Positions 19,163-27,083 of a stretch of 64,000 nt of DNA are shown piece after piece. The position numbers and the translations under genes are program-made. The notes beneath the pieces were generated by a model. It had not been told where the DNA came from. It searched no databases and saw only the letters and a program-made list of their open reading frames with translations. How positions within the stretch are numbered: position 1 is the first letter of the stretch; each line of letters opens with the position of its first letter. The DNA lies in contig NZ_CP060705.1 of assembly GCF_003048835.2 (NCBI RefSeq), positions 1,612,001-1,676,000 on the forward strand. The letters run 5' to 3'. This DNA is from Campylobacter concisus. Lineage in GTDB: Bacteria; Campylobacterota; Campylobacteria; Campylobacterales; Campylobacteraceae.

Positions 19163-19207
19163 CTCATAAGCCGGAGGTCGGGAGTTCAAGTCTCCCCCGT
19201 GACACCA
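19163..19207 (+). other. Attachment site: 3' part of tRNA-Met (CAT anticodon loop to CCA)
   Basis: Begins CTCATAAG, an anticodon loop with CAT, continues through a variable/T-arm region (GGTCGGGAGTTCAAGTC) and ends GTGACACCA. No matching 5' half (expected GTCACGG acceptor strand) lies upstream, so this is not a whole tRNA. It is the island/chromosome junction generated by integration. A second 45-nt copy lies at 48855-48899. Confidence 0.75.
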
Positions 19208-19414
19208 AAACACCCTATTTTAGGCACTAGCAGTGATGCTTTTGTTCTTTCCCTTTCTTTAAAATTTCCTTTAAGAGTGGAACACTTAGTTACTAAAGTG
19301 GGACAGCCTCTTAAAAATCCCAAAATTATATCTCATTTACACTTCTAAAACAATGAAAAATACTAATTTTTGCGCATTATGAACAAAATGTCATTTAAAC
19401 AATTTTTTATTTTA

Positions 19415-19457
19415 AACAAAATATAATTCAAAAATATTTTTTAGGCGAGGTTCGCCT
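19415..19457 (+). promoter_or_regulatory. Promoter and short 5' hairpin before the rSAM cluster
   Basis: TATAAT at 19422-19427 follows a T/A-rich stretch, typical of Campylobacter sigma-70 promoters. The leader carries a perfect short hairpin AGGCGA-GGT-TCGCCT (19443-19457). The remaining 19208-19414 has no gene, only remnants resembling sequence next to the other integrase. Confidence 0.45.
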
Positions 19458-19527
19458 GCAACATTTACAAATTCTCTAAAGTTTTCGTAAATCAAATTTC
19501 AAATTTTCTTCACAGGAAGGCACTAAT

Positions 19528-20166
19528 ATGTTTAAAAAAGCTATTTTTATGGCTATTTTTAGTCTGTTTTTTACCGCAAGCGTTCAAGCTAGCGACGATC
19601 AAGTTGGCGTAGTAAGCGCTCAAAATCCGATGGTAGTAGATGAAAGCGCCAAAACTATCACTGTTTTAGCCAAGGTAAATGGCAAGTATTTTACTGAAAA
19701 CACTCGCCACGCAGTCGTTTTCAAAGATGGAAGATTTGGCGATAAGCCTGTGTTTATCGCACTTGCAAATCAAAACGATTTCTACCAAGCTATGAAAAAA
19801 ATAGGCGCCAAACCAGGCAACAATATGACTCTAAAAAATGGCCCTGAAACACACGTCGAAGGCGACAAGATCAAGATCGAAGTAACATGGAACGGCGCAC
19901 CAAAAAGCTACGACATCAACGAAGTCATCACAGATAGTAACGGCAAACAAATCGACATGCGTTTTGGCGGCAATGAAGCGACCGCAAAGAGCTTTAATAC
20001 CGGCTGCATCGCGTGCCTAGATAGCTGCTCAGTCGGCATCATCTCAAACCACACCTACACTCACGGCGCAGTTGAAAAACGCGGCGAAGTCGTATTTCAC
20101 GGCAACAAAGACGTTTTACCGCCTGATGGAACATTTGTAGCGATCAGCTTTAGGGTTGCAAACTGA
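19528..20166 (+). CDS. YdjY-domain periplasmic protein
   Basis: 212 aa. A signal peptide is clear (MFKKAIFMAIFSLFFTASVQA, cleavage after about residue 21). The body matches the YdjY domain found in ferredoxin-type and periplasmic proteins: TITVLAKVNGKYF, HAVVFKDGRFGDKP and VEVTWNG-like strands. Cys-containing loop TGCIACLDSCSVG near residues 156-168 could hold a metal or disulfide. It starts the cluster and its stop overlaps the next start. Role in the rSAM pathway is inferred from position. Confidence 0.6.
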   Translation: MFKKAIFMAIFSLFFTASVQASDDQVGVVSAQNPMVVDESAKTITVLAKVNGKYFTENTRHAVVFKDGRFGDKPVFIALANQNDFYQAMKKIGAKPGNNMTLKNGPETHVEGDKIKIEVTWNGAPKSYDINEVITDSNGKQIDMRFGGNEATAKSFNTGCIACLDSCSVGIISNHTYTHGAVEKRGEVVFHGNKDVLPPDGTFVAISFRVAN

Positions 20167-20543
20167 TGCACGCCCTTAGAGCCCTATACTACGCGTTTTG
20201 CGCTTTGCTTTTAGGGCTTAGTGCGGCGCTTTTAGTCTCGCTATCAGTTTGGCTCGAGATGCGCGTGCACAACCGCTATATCGTGGCTGGATTTTTCGTG
20301 GCTGGGCTACTTTACGGGCTCTCTCAAAAACGCACGGCTGTTTTTGCACTAGTTTTTAGCCAAAGTTTGCTCTTTTTAGTCACACTTTGGCTTGGTAAGC
20401 AAGAGCTACTCTTTTATCTCATCAAAGAGAGCTATTTAGAAATTTTAACTCTATCTCAAGTGAAATACCTATTTTTGGGAATTTTAACCTTTCTAAATAT
20501 CTTTTTTCTATTTAAATTTACCGCCACAAAGGGTAAAATTTGA
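20166..20543 (+). CDS. Small integral membrane protein
   Basis: 125 aa with about four hydrophobic segments (ALYYAFCALLLGLSAALLV; YIVAGFFVAGLLYGL; VFSQSLLFLVTLWLG; YLFLGILTFLNIFFLF). ATGA-type overlap with the YdjY-like gene and overlap with the following glycosyltransferase gene place it firmly in the operon. Family not recognised. Confidence 0.6.
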   Translation: MHALRALYYAFCALLLGLSAALLVSLSVWLEMRVHNRYIVAGFFVAGLLYGLSQKRTAVFALVFSQSLLFLVTLWLGKQELLFYLIKESYLEILTLSQVKYLFLGILTFLNIFFLFKFTATKGKI

Positions 20544-22057
20544 AAAAAGCGCTGATACTTTTTACCAGAGCTCCGATCGCTGGCAAGACTAAAACCAGGC
20601 TGCTTGACTTTTTGACGCCACAACAAGCGGCAAATTTGCATAAATTTTTACTAAAAGATATAAACTCCAAGCTTCAAAAGCTAAAAAACGTCAAAATTTT
20701 CATCTTTTTTACGCCAAGCGATAAGGCTAAAATTTTAGAGCAAATTTTGGGCGAAAAGTATGAGTTTATCCCTCAAAGTGGAGGCTCACTAAGCGAGCGA
20801 ATGCTTAAAGCATTTAAACACGTAAAAACACTTGGATTTGAGCAAATTTTACTAATTGGTAGCGACATTGCAAATTTCACCGCTCAAGGCTTTAATAGCT
20901 ATTTTAAAGCACTTGGTAAAAACGATGCCGCTATCGCCCCAACGCTTGATGGCGGATACTGCGCTATCGCTCTAAGAAGCGCCAGCTTAAGAGATGAAAT
21001 TTTCTCAAGCGACTACTCTTTGCTCGATAGTGTATGCGAAGGGGTTTGCGCTAAATTTGAAGAGCTAAATTTAAACTACGTTAAATTTAAACCGCTTCGT
21101 GATATCGACACAAAAGAGGATATTTTCGCTTATATTTTGGGTGTGCGACCAAGTGCTATAAAGCCCCTTGCTAACGGCGAATACAACATAAACTACAAAT
21201 TTCACAAAGGTGGTCAAAATGTATTTCGAATAAATACAAAGTCGCAAATGGCGCTTGAAAATCAAATAAAATATGAATTTGATGCGCTTAAAATTTTACA
21301 AAGCTCAAAGGTCACGCCAGCGCCGTTAGAGTACTACGAGCCAAGCCCGCTTTTACCGCGAGGGGCGATGAGTATGGAGTTTTTAAAAGGGCGCGCGCTA
21401 AGATACGAGAGCGATCTTGAGACGGCGGCAAGTTTGCTAGCTAGCGTGCACACAGTCAAGATCCCGTCAAATCACAGCCTAATCACTGCGCAAAAGCCAT
21501 TAAAAGCGATGTTTGAAGAGTGCGAAAATATGGCTAACGTCTATCTAAACTCAAATTTAGCCCAGCCAAAAACCGCTGAGATGATCGAATTTTTCTTAAA
21601 AACGGCAGAGAAATTTGACCTTGAGCGCGAGATAGAGGAGCCTTGCGTCATAAATACCGAGCTAAATTCCGCAAATTTCATTATCGGCAAGGACGCGGAG
21701 AGTTCTTTTATCATCGACTGGGAAAAGCCGATAATTGGCGAGCGTGAGCAAGATCTGGCACATTTTAGTGTGCCAACGACCACGTTTTGGAAGACGGACG
21801 TGATATTTAGTGCTGATGAGATAGAAAAATTTATAAATTTATATGAAAACTACTCGAAAAAAATGGTAGATAGGCGAAAATTTAGAGAGTATTTTACGAT
21901 GACTTGCTTGCGAGGAACAAGCTGGTGCGCGATGGCATTTGTCGAGTATAACGGTGCTAGAGCCATTAAAAACGAATACACTTTTAACAAGATAAAAGCC
22001 TGTCTTAGCGACAAGTTTTTGTCGAATTTACAACAATATTTTAAGGAATTTAGATGA
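20540..22057 (+). CDS. rSAM-associated glycosyltransferase (DUF2064) fused to an APH-like kinase domain
   Basis: 505 aa from a TTG overlapping the previous stop. Residues 1-200 are the TIGR04282-type transferase linked to ArsS-like radical SAM proteins: FTRAPIAGKTKTRL, LLIGSDIANFT and APTLDGGYCAIAL. From about residue 208 a choline/aminoglycoside-kinase-like domain follows (NGEYNINYKFHKGG, AMSMEFLKG, FIIDWEKPIIGEREQDLAHF). The catalytic loop normally H-x-D-x4-N reads NTELNSANF here, so His and Asp are replaced by Asn and Glu. The fusion suggests coupled sugar transfer and phosphorylation, or a non-catalytic binding role for the kinase part. Confidence 0.75.
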   Translation: MKKALILFTRAPIAGKTKTRLLDFLTPQQAANLHKFLLKDINSKLQKLKNVKIFIFFTPSDKAKILEQILGEKYEFIPQSGGSLSERMLKAFKHVKTLGFEQILLIGSDIANFTAQGFNSYFKALGKNDAAIAPTLDGGYCAIALRSASLRDEIFSSDYSLLDSVCEGVCAKFEELNLNYVKFKPLRDIDTKEDIFAYILGVRPSAIKPLANGEYNINYKFHKGGQNVFRINTKSQMALENQIKYEFDALKILQSSKVTPAPLEYYEPSPLLPRGAMSMEFLKGRALRYESDLETAASLLASVHTVKIPSNHSLITAQKPLKAMFEECENMANVYLNSNLAQPKTAEMIEFFLKTAEKFDLEREIEEPCVINTELNSANFIIGKDAESSFIIDWEKPIIGEREQDLAHFSVPTTTFWKTDVIFSADEIEKFINLYENYSKKMVDRRKFREYFTMTCLRGTSWCAMAFVEYNGARAIKNEYTFNKIKACLSDKFLSNLQQYFKEFR

Positions 22058-22755
22058 AAAAATCCCAAATTTTTCTCCTAGTCGCCGTCGCTATAGTCGC
22101 GCTGGCATACTTTTTTATCCCTGCGGTAAACAAACAGATCACTGACTCAGTCGTGATGCTTAGCAAATTTGACCTAAATGAAGTCTATGCATATTTGCAA
22201 AGCTTTGACAAGACTACGGCAGCTTGCGTGAGCTTTTTTTTGATGGTGCTTCAAAGCATCATGGCGCCAGTGCCAGCGTTTCTCATCACGCTTTCAAATG
22301 CGATGATATTTGGCTGGGTCTGGGGCGCTGTGCTATCGTGGAGCTCGGCTATGGTGGGCGCTGCGCTTTGCTTTTACATAGCGCGTATTTTAGGTCGAGA
22401 CGTCGTTGAAAAGCTAACTGGCAAAAAGGCGCTTGCAGCTACGGACGAGTTTTTCACGAGATTTGGCAAGCACACGATCATCGTCTGCCGCTTGCTACCG
22501 TTTGTGAGCTTTGACCTAGTAAGCTACGCAGCAGGGCTTACATCGATGAGATTTTGGGGATTTTTCTGGGCGACTGGTATCGGTCAGCTTCCTGCGACCA
22601 TTGTATATTCGTATTTTGGCGGCAGTTTGATGGGCGGTGGCAAAATTTTATTTATCGGTCTTACCATGCTATTTGCCTTCTCAATCGTGGCCTACGTCGC
22701 AAAGAAAATTTTAGATGATAAAAAGGCGCAGCTTGAAGCAAACAAGGCTGCTTAA
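22054..22755 (+). CDS. TVP38/TMEM64 (DedA-like) membrane protein 1
   Basis: 233 aa, five or six membrane spans. The VTT-domain core is visible: MAPVPAFLITLSNAMIFGW, GAALCFYIARILGR and CRLLPFVSFDLVSYAAGLT. Family members are thought to move lipids or lipid-linked compounds. Overlaps the previous gene by 4 bp and the next by about 41 bp. Confidence 0.75.
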   Translation: MKKSQIFLLVAVAIVALAYFFIPAVNKQITDSVVMLSKFDLNEVYAYLQSFDKTTAACVSFFLMVLQSIMAPVPAFLITLSNAMIFGWVWGAVLSWSSAMVGAALCFYIARILGRDVVEKLTGKKALAATDEFFTRFGKHTIIVCRLLPFVSFDLVSYAAGLTSMRFWGFFWATGIGQLPATIVYSYFGGSLMGGGKILFIGLTMLFAFSIVAYVAKKILDDKKAQLEANKAA

Positions 22756-23395
22756 ATTTGCTATCATCGCCGCGATCATACTCGTGGCTGCATTTTTGAT
22801 GCAAAAGATCGGCGTTAGCGAGCTTCGTGAGCTCATCGGCGAGCATGTACTATTTGCTCCGATGATCTATGTCCTATGCTTTGCTATCTTGCCGATATTT
22901 TTATTTCCAGTGCCGATTTTGGCTGTCGTTGCAGGTGCGGCATTTGGGCTATTTGCCGGCAGTTTATACACCATAATAGGCGCGATGATAAATTCCGTTT
23001 TGATGTTTTATATCGCAAGATTTTTGGGATTTCGCGCCGTTAGCGACTTCACGCAAAACTCAAAAAGCAAAATTTTAAAAACACTTGGCGAGCCTGGCGG
23101 TAAATTTAGCCTGATTTTGATCCTTCGCCTAATGCCGCTTGTGCCGTATAACGCCCTAAACTACGCATGCGGCGTGATGAACGTGAGCCTGCGCGACTAC
23201 GTGGTGGCGACCTTTGTAGGCATCGTGCCGGCAACTTTTATAATGGTAAATTTGGGTGAAAAAGCCCTTAATATGCGCTCAAACGGCTTTATCATCGCCT
23301 GCGTTTTGATGGCGGCGCTTGTGGTACTTTCTAGCTGGGGCGCAAAAAAGATAAGAGCAAAACGTGGCGATCTCGGTAATAACGCCGATCTATAA
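22715..23395 (+). CDS. TVP38/TMEM64 (DedA-like) membrane protein 2
   Basis: 226 aa, a paralog of the preceding protein: FPVPILAVVAGAAFGLFAG, SVLMFYIARFLGFR and LRLMPLVPYNALNYACG. The start at 22715 lies inside the previous gene; internal starts are possible. Two adjacent VTT proteins with sugar transferases suggest export or flipping of a lipid- or sugar-linked product. Confidence 0.75.
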   Translation: MIKRRSLKQTRLLKFAIIAAIILVAAFLMQKIGVSELRELIGEHVLFAPMIYVLCFAILPIFLFPVPILAVVAGAAFGLFAGSLYTIIGAMINSVLMFYIARFLGFRAVSDFTQNSKSKILKTLGEPGGKFSLILILRLMPLVPYNALNYACGVMNVSLRDYVVATFVGIVPATFIMVNLGEKALNMRSNGFIIACVLMAALVVLSSWGAKKIRAKRGDLGNNADL

Positions 23396-24068
23396 CGAGC
23401 CGTGCGAAAATTTGGAGCGTTTTTGCTCTATTTTGGCGGCTCAAAAAGGGGAATTTGAAGTGATATTTGCTGATGCTAGCGAGCCAAATTTCTATGAGAG
23501 CAAAAATTTTGATTTAGCACTAAATTTGAGCAAAATTTTCACGCCTGAGAGATTTAAAATTTTACCTTGCAAAAAAGGCAGGGGCGCTCAGCTAGACGCT
23601 GGGACGAGCGTAGCTAAATTTGAGAAGCTTCTCTTTTTGCACGCTGATAGCGCGTTTTGCGATGAGAGGGCGATTCTGGCCGCTGAGAGGGCGCTTGATC
23701 GCTGCAAGGCTGGCTGCTTTAGGCTTAAATTTGATGAGAGTGGAGTGCTTTTAAATTTGATCGCGCTTTGCTCAAATTTACGCGTAAAGCTTAGAAATAT
23801 CGCGTTCGGCGATCAGGGGATTTTTATACGAAAAAGCCTTTTTAATGCAGTTGGCGGATTTGAAAATTTGGCTATTATGGAGGATTATAAACTAAGCATG
23901 AAGCTAAAAAGATCTGGCGTGAAATTTTGCCAGCTAGCTCAAAATATAATCACAAGCGCACGTAAATTTAGGCGCGATGGCGTCATGAAAACGCTAGTAA
24001 AAATGCAAATTTTGCAGTATAAATTTAGAAATGGAGCGAGCGCTGATGAGATCGCAAAAAGTTATTAA
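23364..24068 (+). CDS. rSAM-associated GT2 glycosyltransferase (TIGR04283-like)
   Basis: 234 aa from a GTG overlapping the previous gene by 32 bp. The GT2 fold shows as AISVITPIYNEP, GRGAQLDAG, LFLHADSAF (the DXD equivalent) and FGDQGIFIRKSLFNAVGGF. This 'transferase 2, rSAM/selenodomain-associated' family occurs with ArsS-like radical SAM proteins and likely transfers a sugar in the same pathway. Confidence 0.75.
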   Translation: MAISVITPIYNEPCENLERFCSILAAQKGEFEVIFADASEPNFYESKNFDLALNLSKIFTPERFKILPCKKGRGAQLDAGTSVAKFEKLLFLHADSAFCDERAILAAERALDRCKAGCFRLKFDESGVLLNLIALCSNLRVKLRNIAFGDQGIFIRKSLFNAVGGFENLAIMEDYKLSMKLKRSGVKFCQLAQNIITSARKFRRDGVMKTLVKMQILQYKFRNGASADEIAKSY

Positions 24069-24077
24069 AATATATAA

Positions 24078-24704
24078 ATGAGAATAGTAATGCTTAAAAA
24101 TATAAAACAGCTAAAAGAAGATATGGCTTTGAAGCAATGGACGATTTGTAGTTTTTTGTTTAAATATAAAAACATAGACTATATAGTCCTCGTAAAGCGA
24201 TTTGTTGGCCTAGAAAAAAGAATAAGCGATTACGCTTTAGTTAAGCTACACTTTATGGATGCTAAAGATCTTTCACGAGATTATGAAATAGAAGCTAATT
24301 CGGCATCGTTATTAATAAACGATGTAAAAGAATTTAGATTATATTTTAAAATAGAATATAGTCAAAATTTAGGTGACATAATTAGGCAATTTACCGAGAA
24401 ACTATCGCGAGATATTCCTTTGTGCATGCCTGAAAATTTAACAAATATAGAGCGACAAGCGCTCGTAAGATCACTGAATATTAGTGACTCAGAGAACCCA
24501 GACAAAATATATTGTAAAGGCATAAGAAGAAATCCAGATGGGCAGCATAGATCTGATTTTAACTCTGATAAAACAAGGCTATTAAGACCTTTATTGTTTG
24601 AGAAATTTATCAATGATTTGAGTATTAGTTTTTGCTACTCCATCAACTTCAATGATGAAAAAACAGATGCAGAAATTTTATATAATTTTTCAAAAAATGG
24701 CTAA
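24078..24704 (+). CDS. Uncharacterised protein, possibly DUF6037 family; insertion in the cluster
   Basis: 208 aa. Conserved-looking blocks are CKGIRRNPDGQHRSDFN and SDKTRLLRPLLFEKF near the C-terminus, which recall DUF6037 proteins (uncertain). Codon use is markedly more AT-rich (ATA, AGA, TTA) than the flanking genes. It separates the glycosyltransferase from the Fe-S gene, which are otherwise tightly packed, so it looks like a recent insertion. Function unknown. Confidence 0.45.
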   Translation: MRIVMLKNIKQLKEDMALKQWTICSFLFKYKNIDYIVLVKRFVGLEKRISDYALVKLHFMDAKDLSRDYEIEANSASLLINDVKEFRLYFKIEYSQNLGDIIRQFTEKLSRDIPLCMPENLTNIERQALVRSLNISDSENPDKIYCKGIRRNPDGQHRSDFNSDKTRLLRPLLFEKFINDLSISFCYSINFNDEKTDAEILYNFSKNG

Positions 24705-24746
24705 GATTATATACGCTAGTAATAATAAAAAATTAAAATTTAAAAT

Positions 24747-25712
24747 ATGAAATCACAACTAAAAGTTATTAAAAACCCGCCAGAGCTTTGCATAGAGTGC
24801 GGAGCGTGTACGAAACACTGCGAGTTTTTGACCAAATACGATATAAATTTGCTTGATTTTTCAAAGCGAAAAGATCTCGCATTTAGCTGCTTTTTGTGCG
24901 ACGAGTGCTACAAGGTCTGCCCAAAAGACATCAGCGGCAACGAGATTGCATTAAAGCATAGAGAACAGATCAAAAGGCCCTTTCGCTACCTAAATTTCTT
25001 AAAATCGCCATATCTTTACGCCAACAACTCGCCCAAAAAGAGCCGCGAACTAGTCTTTTTCGGCTGCAATTTCCCGGGCTTTTTGCCTAAAACCACGAGA
25101 AAAATCATCGAAATTTTAGAGCCATTAGGGGTTGATTTTAGCATAGACTGCTGCGGCAAGCCACTTTTTGAAGCAAATGCAAATTTTGACAAGACAAAGG
25201 CACATCTAAACGAGCTCTTTGCCGCAAAGGGCGTAGAGACGCTCATTTTGGCCTGTCCAAACTGCTACCACTTTTTAAAAGACAAGGTGGATGTCAAGAT
25301 AAAGACCATATACGAGAAATTTGAGGAGCTTGGCCTAAACCACGAGATCACAGAGGAGGCGCACATCTTTTACCCCTGCCCTGAGCGCATACATAAGCCT
25401 ATCTTTGAGACCTTTAAAAAGTATGTGCCAAATTTCAAAGATAGCTTTAAGGATGTAAACTGCTGTGGGCTTGGCGGACTAGCAAAAAGTAGCGAGCCGC
25501 AAATCGCCGCAGGATATCCACAGGCCATCAAGGATAAAAATTTACCAAATCTCTACACCTACTGCGCCACTTGCTGCGGAAATTTCGCCAAAAATGGCGT
25601 GCAAAATATAAAACACTTCGCCACGGTGATGAGCGGCGTAAACGAAGCGCCAAACACCGCTTATCTAAAAAACGTACTTAGTTTAAAATTTTATAAAAGG
25701 AGTAGAAAATGA
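24747..25712 (+). CDS. Fe-S oxidoreductase, HdrB/GlpC-like (CCG domains)
   Basis: 321 aa. Two [4Fe-4S] motifs sit at the N-terminus (CIECGACTKHC, CFLCDECYKVCP), followed by two cysteine-rich CCG-type domains (CCGKPLFEA with CPNC; CCGLGGLAKS with CCGNFAKN). Such proteins pass electrons between reductases and thiol or disulfide substrates. Its stop overlaps the radical SAM gene by 4 bp, so it probably supplies or takes electrons in that reaction. Confidence 0.75.
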   Translation: MKSQLKVIKNPPELCIECGACTKHCEFLTKYDINLLDFSKRKDLAFSCFLCDECYKVCPKDISGNEIALKHREQIKRPFRYLNFLKSPYLYANNSPKKSRELVFFGCNFPGFLPKTTRKIIEILEPLGVDFSIDCCGKPLFEANANFDKTKAHLNELFAAKGVETLILACPNCYHFLKDKVDVKIKTIYEKFEELGLNHEITEEAHIFYPCPERIHKPIFETFKKYVPNFKDSFKDVNCCGLGGLAKSSEPQIAAGYPQAIKDKNLPNLYTYCATCCGNFAKNGVQNIKHFATVMSGVNEAPNTAYLKNVLSLKFYKRSRK

Positions 25713-26644
25713 ACTTCACAGAGCGTATAGCACCAAAGATCAGGCATACTGATAAAATTTCAACGATCCAAGTAAATCTAGGCAAGATATGCAATCTCGC
25801 CTGTTCGCACTGCCACGTCGAGGCTGGGCCAAAGCGCACGGAGACGATGAGCAAGGAGACTTTGCAGGCTGTTTTGGAGGCGATTAGCGCGCATAAATTT
25901 AGCACACTTGACATCACCGGCGGCGCACCTGAGATGAACGCGCACTTTCGCTGGTTTATCGATGAGGCCGCTAAGATCACGCCTCACATCATCGTGCGAA
26001 CAAATTTAACAATACTACTTGAAAATGACTACGAGGATCTGCCTAAATTTTACGCAGATCACGGCGTGGAGCTAGTCGCTAGTCTGCCTTGCTACACCGA
26101 AGAAAACGTCGATAAGATGCGCGGGCGAGGCGTATTTGATGGCTCAATAGAGGCTCTAAAGAGGCTAAATGCACTAGGATACGGCAAGGGCGGAAATTTG
26201 GCGCTAAATTTAGTCTATAACCCGGGCGGTGCGTTTTTGCCAGGCGATCAAGCTGGGCTTGAAGCAGACTACAAAAGAGAGCTAAAAAGCGCTTTTGGCG
26301 TGGAATTTGATCATCTTTTTACGATCACAAATGTGCCGATCGGACGTTTTAGAAGATCGCTTGAAAAAAGCGGTAAATTAGAGCCTTATATACAGCTTTT
26401 AGAAGCAAATTTTAACCCAAATGCTGCGCAAAATATCATGTGTAGAGCGCAAATTTCAGTGGGATATGACGGAGCCCTTTATGACTGCGATTTTAACCAG
26501 ATGCAGGGGCTTAAAGCGCACGGTGCAAAGGATATATTTGAGCTAGCTAAAAGCGGCGAGCTTGGTAGGCAGATCGCCTTTCGCGACTACTGCTACGCCT
26601 GCACGGCAGGGGCTGGGTCGAGCTGCTGCGGCGCGCTTGCGTAA
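25709..26644 (+). CDS. arsS: Radical SAM protein, ArsS-like (TIGR04167)
   Basis: 311 aa. The radical SAM cluster motif is CNLACSHCHVEAGPKRTE (CX3CX2C, about residues 28-45), then DITGGAPEMN, a glycine-rich SAM-binding strand, and a Cys-rich C-terminus (CDFNQMQG; YCYACTAGAGSSCCGAL) typical of this family (some members are selenoproteins). In cyanobacteria ArsS makes arsenosugar precursors by joining an adenosyl group to methylated arsenic. No arsM methylase is seen here, so the substrate could be another thiol/seleno/arseno compound. Confidence 0.8.
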   Translation: MNFTERIAPKIRHTDKISTIQVNLGKICNLACSHCHVEAGPKRTETMSKETLQAVLEAISAHKFSTLDITGGAPEMNAHFRWFIDEAAKITPHIIVRTNLTILLENDYEDLPKFYADHGVELVASLPCYTEENVDKMRGRGVFDGSIEALKRLNALGYGKGGNLALNLVYNPGGAFLPGDQAGLEADYKRELKSAFGVEFDHLFTITNVPIGRFRRSLEKSGKLEPYIQLLEANFNPNAAQNIMCRAQISVGYDGALYDCDFNQMQGLKAHGAKDIFELAKSGELGRQIAFRDYCYACTAGAGSSCCGALA

Positions 26645-26660
26645 ATTTAAAGGATAAAAA

Positions 26661-27083
26661 ATGATGAGTAATGAAGAGATAGCACAAAAATTTGCCGAGC
26701 AAAACTGCGCGCAGATGATATTAGCACGCTACGCACAGCACCTAGGCGCAAACGAAGCACAGCTTATGAAGCTTGGCTTTGGGCTCTTAGGTGGCATGCA
26801 GGAGGGCTCGGTATGCGGCGCATATCTAGCGGCAGTGCTAGTTTTGGGGCTTGCTTACGGCGATGATAAAGAAAAATATAATGCAAATTTGGCGCGCTTT
26901 AAAGAGATATATTTTAAAACGCAAAAATCTAGCATCTGCAAAGAGGTCTTGGGGCATGATCTAAGCAAGCCTGATGGGCTTGAAGCGATAATGCAAAAAG
27001 GACTCTTTGCGAAAATTTGCCCCTGCGCTATAAGCGATAGCATGAGGGCTTTGGATCAAATTTTAGAGTTTAGGGAGAGTTAA
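26661..27083 (+). CDS. C_GCAxxG_C_C family protein
   Basis: 140 aa. The family pattern is visible as a first Cys (QNCAQMIL), GSVCGAYLAAVLVLGL, a third Cys (SSICKEV) and CPCAIS near the C-terminus. These small proteins probably bind a metal or redox cofactor; the role is not known. The stop overlaps the symporter start (TAATG). Confidence 0.65.
   Translation: MMSNEEIAQKFAEQNCAQMILARYAQHLGANEAQLMKLGFGLLGGMQEGSVCGAYLAAVLVLGLAYGDDKEKYNANLARFKEIYFKTQKSSICKEVLGHDLSKPDGLEAIMQKGLFAKICPCAISDSMRALDQILEFRES

Larger units (their letters stand above)
14149..19207 (-). mobile_element. Integrative mobilizable element at a tRNA-Met site (core module)
   Basis: mobC-mobA(mobB/mobD), StbDE and a tyrosine integrase end at a 45-nt tRNA-Met 3'-end fragment (19163-19207). 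Integrase next to the attachment site is the usual arrangement. The left end is not seen: no second copy of the fragment occurs in 1-19162. The flagellar-type genes and the Tn4451-like insertion may be part of the same island. Confidence 0.55.

Noticed and set aside
19163-19207. Complete tRNA gene
   Set aside because: Only the part from the anticodon loop to CCA is present; no complementary acceptor 5' strand or D-arm upstream. The same holds at 48855-48899.
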